Part shown: piece after piece, positions 57,528 through 64,000 of the stretch
Layout of the letters: the number at the start of each line of letters is the position of its first letter
How positions within the stretch are numbered: the stretch's first letter is position 1
Assembly: GCF_021389935.1 (NCBI RefSeq)
Contig: NZ_CP089979.1
Span: 1,903,001 to 1,967,000 of the forward strand
DNA: 64,000 nt
Reading direction: 5' to 3'
From: Fulvivirga ligni
GTDB lineage: Bacteria > Bacteroidota > Bacteroidia > Cytophagales > Cyclobacteriaceae
Translations under genes and position numbers: made by a program
The notes under the pieces: model-generated
Database searches by the model: none
What the model was told of the DNA's origin: nothing
The model's input: only the letters and a program-made list of their open reading frames with translations

Positions 57528-58208
57528 TTATAAAGTATTGTAGTGATTAAAAATTTGAATTAAATCTTCTTCTTTTCTGGTGTTTAACTTATTTGCAGAA
57601 ATAAAATTTTTCATTTGTGAAGATTTGTTGCCAAACAGACTCAATGTTTCTTTTTTTGAAGGCTTGAATTCTATTAAAGAAGAATTCTCTGAATTACGAT
57701 AAAAATAGCTTTCCTTTTGAACGTATTTATCAGGAGTGGCTTGAATAATTCCATTAGAAGCCTTTCCTGGCTGTATTGAAATATTGAAGCCCTTCAAGAG
57801 ATCAATTCCTGATTCTGACTCTACCAATACTTGAAATGCTTCTTTTTTATTGTTGTATATTATCTTTTCGAATTTTTTAAGTCCAAGCGTGAATTGATGC
57901 ACTATGAGAGTAGGTTGTGGGGTTAGTTCTTTACCATTCTCTTTAAATGTCAATATCTGTCGAGCTATGTGATAATTTAATTGGTCAACACTAATTTCTA
58001 AGCCAGTACTGGTGATTATTTTTCCTGGGAGCCATTCCTTGTTAATATATGGGCTTCCTTCCATGTCAGTATCACCATCATTAAAAAGACGATATTCAAT
58101 GCTTGCGCCAGCATTATTGTCTCCTCTTGTTGTTAAATACGTCTGTGCGTAAGAGATGTTAATCCATAGGGCAAATAGGGGTAGAGTTAAAAGCTTCCTC
58201 ATAGTCAT
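57528..58208 (-). CDS. Unrecognised exported protein
   Basis: 226 residues from the ATG at 58208; an upstream TTG at 58226 would add six residues before the signal. Signal peptide MRKLLTLPLFALWINISYAQ with cleavage after the Ala. The rest is beta-rich with basic stretches (FKPSKKETLSLFGNKSSQM, NKLNTRKEEDLIQIFNHY). No lipobox, membrane helix or family recognised. Probably periplasmic or outer-membrane associated. Transcribed away from the susC gene. Confidence 0.72.
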   Translation of the reverse strand: MTMRKLLTLPLFALWINISYAQTYLTTRGDNNAGASIEYRLFNDGDTDMEGSPYINKEWLPGKIITSTGLEISVDQLNYHIARQILTFKENGKELTPQPTLIVHQFTLGLKKFEKIIYNNKKEAFQVLVESESGIDLLKGFNISIQPGKASNGIIQATPDKYVQKESYFYRNSENSSLIEFKPSKKETLSLFGNKSSQMKNFISANKLNTRKEEDLIQIFNHYNTL

Positions 58209-58489
58209 AAATTTACGTTTCCTCAATGGTATAAAAAAAACAGAAATAATTCTATTTCTAAAGATTTCTTTTTCGCAATCAGTTGTTTCAATTTTATGTT
58301 ATTACTCCAATTTATTTGCTAATTATAAGTTTAGTGAATATAATTTTTTACACAACCGATTGCGTAAATCTAAAATCTTTTCTAATTTGTGCCAATGAAA
58401 TCATAATCAGTCGATTCTGACTCGCTTAAAGCGGTCTCTTGATATTCTGAATCGTCTATTATCCCATTTTGAAAACTAATAAACCTACT

Positions 58490-61400
58490 ATGCAAAAAAC
58501 ATTACTATTTTACACGGCAGGAATCGTTTGCAAGAATCGATTTTTGGCCTTGATCACAGTTTTACTACTGTGCTCCATAGCTTCATACGGTCAGCGTAAG
58601 GCGGTGACTGGGAAAGTGGTGGGAGGAGACACGAATGAACCTTTGCCGGGTGTGGCGGTGATGGTTAAGGGTACCAATGAAGGTACAGTTACTGATGTGG
58701 ATGGAGCTTTTAGCGTCCAGGCGAATGCCAATGACATGCTTATTTTCTCTTTTGTTGGTTTTGCTACGGAGGAAGTGGCAGTGGGTTCACAAACTACAAT
58801 AAATGTTACCCTCACCGAAGATATTACTGCTTTAGATGAAGTAGTAGTGGTCGGTTATGGTGTGAAGCAAAGAAAAGAAGCCGTTACAGGTTCCGTGGCT
58901 TCTATTGGTGGCGATGCTGTTCGGGAGGTGCCGTCTGCGAATATCACGCAATCACTGCAAGGACGCTTGCCTGGAGTTGAATTCACCCAGACATCATCAA
59001 GGCCAGGCGCTACCAGGCAGATACGTATTAGAGGTACACGATCATTAACCGCAAGTAATGATCCTCTGGTGGTTCTAGACGGTATTCCATTCGCAGGTTC
59101 CATTAGCGACATTGATCCAAATAGTATCAAAAGCATTGATATTCTGAAAGATGCATCAGCTACAGCTATTTATGGATCCAGAGGTGCTAACGGGGTAATA
59201 TTGGTTACAACGAATAGAGGCCAAATGGGGCAAGCAGCTAGAATATCATATAATGCCTTTTATGGTGTAAATGATGTTTTCTCTAAATATCCGATGATGG
59301 ATGGACCAGAGTTCGCCAGACTTAGAGCTGAGGCTGCGCGCACTGTTGATGACCTGGGTAGGGGTCCGGTTTTCTCCAACTCATCTGATGAAATGAATGA
59401 TATTAACACAGATTGGCAGGATCTACTCTATAGAAAGGGTAAAATAATGAGTCATGACATTAATATTACCAAAGGATCTGATAATGGAAATTACTCTTTC
59501 GGTTTTGGATACTTTGAAGATGAAGGAGTATTGCCAACCAACCAATACACACGTTATTCATTAAGAGCAGCTATTGATCAGGAGGTAGGTGAATATTTCC
59601 GCTTTGGCTTAACTTCTAATAATAGTTACGGACTCACTGAAGGAAATCAGGTGGGGGTTGGAGATGCTCTGGCAGCCTCGCCATTGGCCAGTCCTTATGA
59701 TGATGAGGGAAATCTGAAGAGAGCCACTTTTGCTTCTCAGGATGTTTACAAAGTATGGACAGCCGAAACAGTTGAAGATGTTAAGGACTTGTGGCTCAGC
59801 GAAACAAAAACTTACGGAACTTATAATAATATATATGGTGAAGTAGAGGCTCCCTGGGTGAAAGGTTTGAAATATCGCTTGAATTTAGGTCTTAACTTAA
59901 GAACCACTGAGGGTGGAAGTTTTACCGGAATAGGAGTTACAAATCCCACAGATCCTAATGCACTATCTTCAGCTTCTATAAGTCATTCACGTACAACAAG
60001 TTGGGTTATAGAGAACTTGCTATCTTATGATAAAACTTTCGCAGGGAAGCACGAAGTCAATGTAGTGGCCTTGTATTCTTCACAGGAAGAGAAATATAAT
60101 AGCTCAAGAATTGCTGCCTTGGATTTACCGGCGGATCACTTTCAATACTATAATCTAGGATATGCGGAGGGGGAAATCACCATAAATCCAAATGAGCAAA
60201 ATTATTCGGTTTGGGGTCTGAAATCATGGATGGGGCGTGTTATGTACTCCTATGATGATCGCTATATGCTTAGTGCCACAGTAAGATCAGATGGTTCTTC
60301 CAGATTGGCGCCAGGCCATAAATGGCATACTTACCCTGCCGTATCTGCCGGCTGGAATATTGCCAAAGAAAACTTTATGCAAGGAGTTTCTCCACTGAAC
60401 CTATTGAAGCTAAGAGTGGGTTATGGCGAAACTTCTAATCAGGCCATTTCACCATATGCTACTCTTGGTCGACTGTCTACCAGGTTTTATAATTTCGGAG
60501 ATGATGGTGAAGACAGTTATTCCACTGGTTATATTATTTCAGAGCTTCCAAATCAGGAATTAGGGTGGGAATATACTCAGACCTGGAACTTTGGTTTAGA
60601 CTTTGGTCTGTTTGGGAATCGTCTCACTGGTACGGTGGAGTACTATAAGCAGCATACCAAAGATATACTTTTAAGTGTTGATCTTCCTCAAACTGCTGGT
60701 GTGAATAGCTATGTGGCCAATATTGGTGAAACAGAAAACAAAGGGGTGGAGATTTCACTCAATGGTATTATCATAGAAAATCCTGATGGTTTTACCTGGG
60801 AGGCTGGTTTTAATATTTATGCGAATAGAAACAAGCTTTTAGCACTTACATCTGGCCAGGAAAGAAATGAAGGTAACTGGTGGTTTGTTGGGCATCCTAT
60901 CAATGTGATCTATGATTATGAGAAAGAAGGGCTTTGGCAGGAAGAAGATCCTTATCTTGATATACTCGAGCCTGGAGGAAACCCGGGAATGATTAAAGTG
61001 AAGTATACGGGGGAATACAATGCTGATGGTACTCCTGTAAGAGAGATTAATGAAGATGACCGACAAATACTGGATTTCAACCCAGATTTCCAGGGAGGAT
61101 TCAATACTCGATTTGCTTACAAGGGACTAGAATTAAGTGTAGTGGGCGCTTTTAGGAAGGGTGGAACTTTGATCTCTACGCTCTATGGCGGCAGTAGCTA
61201 TTTAAATCTTATGAGTGCCCGTCATAATAATGTATCAGTAGATTATTGGACACCTGAGAATACTGGTGCAGATTACCCTAGACCCGGTGGTGCTTCAGCC
61301 GGAGATAATCCTACTTATGCCAGCACTCTGGCCTATTTCGATGCTTCCTACCTGAAGATCAGAACTATGACTTTAGGCTATAAATTCAAAAAATCTAATT

Positions 61401-61627
61401 GGATGTCTTTGGCAGGCATTGAGCAACTGAGGCTTTATGTAACAGCTCAAAATCCATTTGTTATGTTCTCGCCATATAAAAGAGAGTCTGGAATGGATCC
61501 TGAAACCAATTCATATGGTAATCAAAATCAGGCAGTTACCACTCAGATACAGAGTCGTTTGCCAGTGCTCGCCGTTAACGCACCATCTACGCGCAGCTAT
61601 CTAATCGGAATTAATTTGACTTTTTAA
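58490..61627 (+). CDS. susC: SusC/RagA-family TonB-linked outer-membrane protein
   Basis: 1045 residues from ATG 58490 (a TTG at 58469 is less likely). Signal peptide ending SYGQ, carboxypeptidase-D-regulatory-like domain (~40-120, VTGKVVGGDTNEPLPGVAVM), TonB box-like DEVVVVGYG, plug domain (ANITQSLQGRLPGVEF, TAIYGSRGANGVILVTT) and a long beta barrel ending in Phe (LIGINLTF). Paired with SusD downstream, imports glycans or peptides with TonB energy. No glycoside hydrolase is visible nearby, so the substrate cannot be predicted. Confidence 0.95.
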   Translation: MQKTLLFYTAGIVCKNRFLALITVLLLCSIASYGQRKAVTGKVVGGDTNEPLPGVAVMVKGTNEGTVTDVDGAFSVQANANDMLIFSFVGFATEEVAVGSQTTINVTLTEDITALDEVVVVGYGVKQRKEAVTGSVASIGGDAVREVPSANITQSLQGRLPGVEFTQTSSRPGATRQIRIRGTRSLTASNDPLVVLDGIPFAGSISDIDPNSIKSIDILKDASATAIYGSRGANGVILVTTNRGQMGQAARISYNAFYGVNDVFSKYPMMDGPEFARLRAEAARTVDDLGRGPVFSNSSDEMNDINTDWQDLLYRKGKIMSHDINITKGSDNGNYSFGFGYFEDEGVLPTNQYTRYSLRAAIDQEVGEYFRFGLTSNNSYGLTEGNQVGVGDALAASPLASPYDDEGNLKRATFASQDVYKVWTAETVEDVKDLWLSETKTYGTYNNIYGEVEAPWVKGLKYRLNLGLNLRTTEGGSFTGIGVTNPTDPNALSSASISHSRTTSWVIENLLSYDKTFAGKHEVNVVALYSSQEEKYNSSRIAALDLPADHFQYYNLGYAEGEITINPNEQNYSVWGLKSWMGRVMYSYDDRYMLSATVRSDGSSRLAPGHKWHTYPAVSAGWNIAKENFMQGVSPLNLLKLRVGYGETSNQAISPYATLGRLSTRFYNFGDDGEDSYSTGYIISELPNQELGWEYTQTWNFGLDFGLFGNRLTGTVEYYKQHTKDILLSVDLPQTAGVNSYVANIGETENKGVEISLNGIIIENPDGFTWEAGFNIYANRNKLLALTSGQERNEGNWWFVGHPINVIYDYEKEGLWQEEDPYLDILEPGGNPGMIKVKYTGEYNADGTPVREINEDDRQILDFNPDFQGGFNTRFAYKGLELSVVGAFRKGGTLISTLYGGSSYLNLMSARHNNVSVDYWTPENTGADYPRPGGASAGDNPTYASTLAYFDASYLKIRTMTLGYKFKKSNWMSLAGIEQLRLYVTAQNPFVMFSPYKRESGMDPETNSYGNQNQAVTTQIQSRLPVLAVNAPSTRSYLIGINLTF

Positions 61628-61689
61628 AAGTAGAAATCATGCAGAAATTATATAAGAAAATAGTATTAATGATTGCCGCGTAATTTCTG

Positions 61690-63582
61690 ATGGCTGGCTG
61701 TCATGATATCCTGGAAGAAACCACAAGGGAAAGATTTGAGCCAGGCTTCTTTAAAACAGAGGAAGGAGTTGTAGGTGGGCTTACCGCACTATACGCTAAT
61801 TTAAGAAGGGTATACGGTCAGCCTTATTATTATAATGCTACTGAAACAGGTACCGATGAATATACTTATGGTGCTCAGGCGGATGGAAACTTTCAAGCAG
61901 CAGATCTGTCGGGTTTAGGTATTCCTGATGCACAAACTAGTAGGTTTGATGTGCTATGGAATGCTTCATATGCAGCTATTAATTCCTCCAGTGGGATAAT
62001 TGCTAATGCCACGGAGGCAGAAATGCCTGCTGCGCTTATTGCCGAGGCTCGATTCTTTAGAGCATTTGGATATTTTCAGCTAGTACAAGCCTTTGGTGGT
62101 GTGCCTTTAGATTTAGGTGGTGGAATTTTAGAATTTAACACAGCTCCTACACTAGTTTCTTCTCGAAATACTGTTCCTGAAGTGTATTCATTAGCAATTT
62201 TTCCTGATCTGGTGCAGGCAGTGGCTGATTTGGAAGACAACCCTCGAGTAAACGGTGGAGTCACTAAAAACGTAGCAAGACTGATATTAGCCAAGGCATA
62301 TCTTACTTATGGTTGGTGGTTAGAAAATCCTAATAATATTCCCACATACCCTGAGGCGAGTAGAACTGACCCGGATGGGCATGATGCACAATGGTATTTT
62401 CAAGCGGCCTATGATGTTGCGACAAATGCTATTGATAACCCTGGACCATACATGCTTCAGGAAACATTTTATGATGTGAATCTAGCTCAAAACGATCGTA
62501 ACAGTGAAATTATGCTATGGGCAGATCATACTGAATACAGTGCCAAGTATAGCGAAAGCAATGTTACTGGCTGGGACGGAGGTGATGCTCAAAATCAAGC
62601 TGTTTGGATGGTGACATGGTATTTTCATACTATAAAAGCCAGTGCTGATCCCGCCACCTGGTCACCAGTAGATGCCATGTTTAGAACAGTGCAGGCAGGG
62701 CAGTCTTATAGCAGAATGTGGTCAAGAATGGCTCCACCAATTGGTGTTTTTACCAATACTTTTGCAGATAAAACCAATGATTCCCGTTTTAATGGCACTT
62801 TCACCACGGCATATCGAGCTACATGGCACTACAATCCGGGACGAGCTGAAAATACGCTTTATGGTGCCAACTTTATGCCTGTAGGGCCAAATGACAGAAT
62901 TCTCTCGTTTTTACCAAGTGATCCTGGAGGTATTGATTATTCTAATACTACATTCAATAGCGGCACGGAAGCTGGCTACTTGCCTGGAAGACAAGATTAT
63001 GTGGTTCCATTAACCAAAATATCTAGAGCTGATTATCCTGGACTTTGGAAGCTGGGGGTTTATCGTCAGGGTAGCGATTATAATGATGATAAGGTGGCAA
63101 GCTCAAGACCATATAATATTCTTAAATTCTCAGAACTGTATTTCATTGCTGCCGAAGCAGCTGTTAAGGGGGCGAACGGCTCAAGAACTGCCCGAGATCT
63201 TATCAATGTAATCAGATCAAGAGCTGGTAAGTGGAGGTTTGATGTGGCTGAAAATCAAGAGAAACTAGAAGATTACAGTGCGGAAATGACCAACGCAACA
63301 CCAGTTACCATAGATATTAATTATATTCTTGATGAACGCTCAAGGGAATATTTTGGTGAGGGCTACCGGTGGTATGATCTTGCTCGTACGCAAAAATGGG
63401 AAGAATATGCCGGAACCTATCAGATATCTCCGAAAGCTGGACAAGATCCCGTGACTGTAGAAAGAGAAATTGAGCCATATCTTTATCTACGCCCTGTACC
63501 TGTAGGACAGCTAGATCGAATGGATGGTGATGAGGCTTATAAAACTAACTATCAAAATCCTGGCTACAGAGGTGGTGAATAA
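61690..63582 (+). pseudogene. susD: SusD/RagB-family lipoprotein with a stop codon in its signal peptide
   Basis: The 630-residue body (61690-63582) is intact: SusD TPR-like helices with ARFFRAFGYFQLVQAFGGVP, KILKFSELYFIAAEAA-like segment and YFGEGYRWYDLARTQKW at the C-terminus. However its true start is ATG 61639: MQKLYKKIVLMIAA, then TAA (61681-61683), then FLMAGCHDILEE in the same frame. That is a lipoprotein signal (KK, hydrophobic core, LMAGC) split by a stop at codon 15. Starting at ATG 61690 leaves no signal, so the protein could not reach the outer membrane. Either a real nonsense mutation or a base error; TTA to TAA would suffice. Confidence 0.85.
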
Positions 63583-63610
63583 AGTCTTGTAGGCAGTTTT
63601 CTGTAAAAAT

Positions 63611-63643
63611 AAAAGGGTTAACAGATTCGCTGTTAACCCTTTT
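63611..63643. terminator. Bidirectional terminator after susD
   Basis: 14-bp perfect stem (63611-63624 with 63630-63643), core AAAAGGGTTAACAG, 5-nt loop, T-tract at the end. Serves susD and the converging gene. Confidence 0.85.
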
Positions 63644-63663
63644 ATTATTCTTAAGACCTGATT

Positions 63664-64000
63664 TTATTCCTTTACAAACTTCGAGTTGATTGTTCCATTA
63701 GGTGTGATGAATTCAAGGATATAATGTCCCTTTTTTAGGTTGCTCACATCTATTTTTTGATCTTCCCCGGAGAATGTTTCCTGCAATACTCTTTTACCTG
63801 ATGTGTTGTATATACTAACCTCTTGAGCGCTGCGTCCCTCTGGTAGCTTTATGTGCAAAAAGCTTTGCACAGGATTTGGGTAAATTAATGCATTTTGTTC
63901 GTAAATATTTAAGTCATTCTCTGCCGGACTGTGCCTCGCAGAAGAACTTGACGATACACTAATTAATTGCCACTGAGCATTTTGATTAGTCGTATTGGCA
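63664..64000 (-). CDS. Type IX secreted protein, C-terminal sorting domain, truncated by window edge
   Basis: Frame is open from the window edge to TAA at 63664-63666, ~111 residues visible. The last ~80 are a type A sorting domain: IYPNPVQSFLHIKLPEG, VSIYNTSGKRVLQETF, LKKGHYILEFITPNGTINSKF, ending KFVKE. Upstream, TNQNAQWQLISVSSSS resembles the end of a ricin-type lectin domain, a guess. The protein is exported by the type IX system, the pathway PorX regulates. Only its tail is seen. Confidence 0.88.
   Translation of the reverse strand, partial: ANTTNQNAQWQLISVSSSSSARHSPAENDLNIYEQNALIYPNPVQSFLHIKLPEGRSAQEVSIYNTSGKRVLQETFSGEDQKIDVSNLKKGHYILEFITPNGTINSKFVKE

Noticed and set aside
1-64000. CRISPR arrays, insertion sequences and prophage
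   Set aside because: No spaced direct repeats, transposase or phage genes were found; the inverted repeats seen are terminators or operator-like sites.

Overview
The window is chromosomal DNA of a gliding-type Bacteroidota, most likely order Cytophagales. Pointers are the LpxC-FabZ fusion, PorX (the type IX secretion regulator with a PglZ-like domain), a SusC/SusD pair, a type IX C-terminal sorting domain, Bacteroidota-style promoters (TAnnTTTG), few Shine-Dalgarno sequences and AT-rich intergenic DNA. I cannot name the genus. There is no CRISPR array, insertion sequence or prophage.

Layout. 0-6.2 kb: the tail of mutS2, a small lipoprotein, then a minus-strand operon for lipid A (HD hydrolase, lpxD, lpxC-fabZ, lpxA, ABC ATPase). 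6.3-9.5 kb: plus-strand overlapping operon porX-tsaE-ald. 9.6-20.6 kb: valS, a fumarylacetoacetase/flavin reductase pair, a universal stress protein, PBP1C, and two tandem SPOR-OmpA paralogues. 20.6-27.6 kb: asnB with a TPR histidine kinase, and a large FAD/Fe-S dehydrogenase. 27.7-31 kb: NlpC/P60 lipoprotein, tRNA-Ala, a 730-bp non-coding stretch, an unrecognised helical protein and a single-domain response regulator; the last two have similar palindromes upstream. 31-36 kb: an ALDH7-type dehydrogenase, HtrA protease, UvrB. 36.3-43.5 kb: a STAS-like protein, then a 2036-residue type I polyketide synthase (KS-AT-DH-KR-ACP-TE) translationally coupled to a lipocalin-like protein. 43.8-54.3 kb: a long minus-strand run from a glycosyltransferase through rfbC, wza, wzc, cpsB/ywqE and an epimerase to a TPR protein, phosphosulfolactate synthase, a DUF368 lipid-carrier transporter and aroE. 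54.5-57.5 kb: hflX, an XRE regulator, a small unknown protein, a decayed small membrane-protein gene and tRNA-Arg. 57.5-64 kb: an unknown exported protein, SusC, SusD and the C-terminus of a type IX secreted protein.

The genes mostly serve the cell envelope: lipid A, peptidoglycan (PBP1C, NlpC/P60, SPOR/OmpA), exopolysaccharide export, lipid-carrier recycling, nutrient uptake and type IX secretion. The most unusual locus is the stand-alone polyketide synthase with a lipocalin partner; its ketoreductase nucleotide loop and dehydratase motif deviate from consensus. Two genes near the right end carry in-frame stop codons where a coding codon is expected: the SusD signal peptide (TAA at 61681) and a small membrane protein (TGA at 56953-56955).
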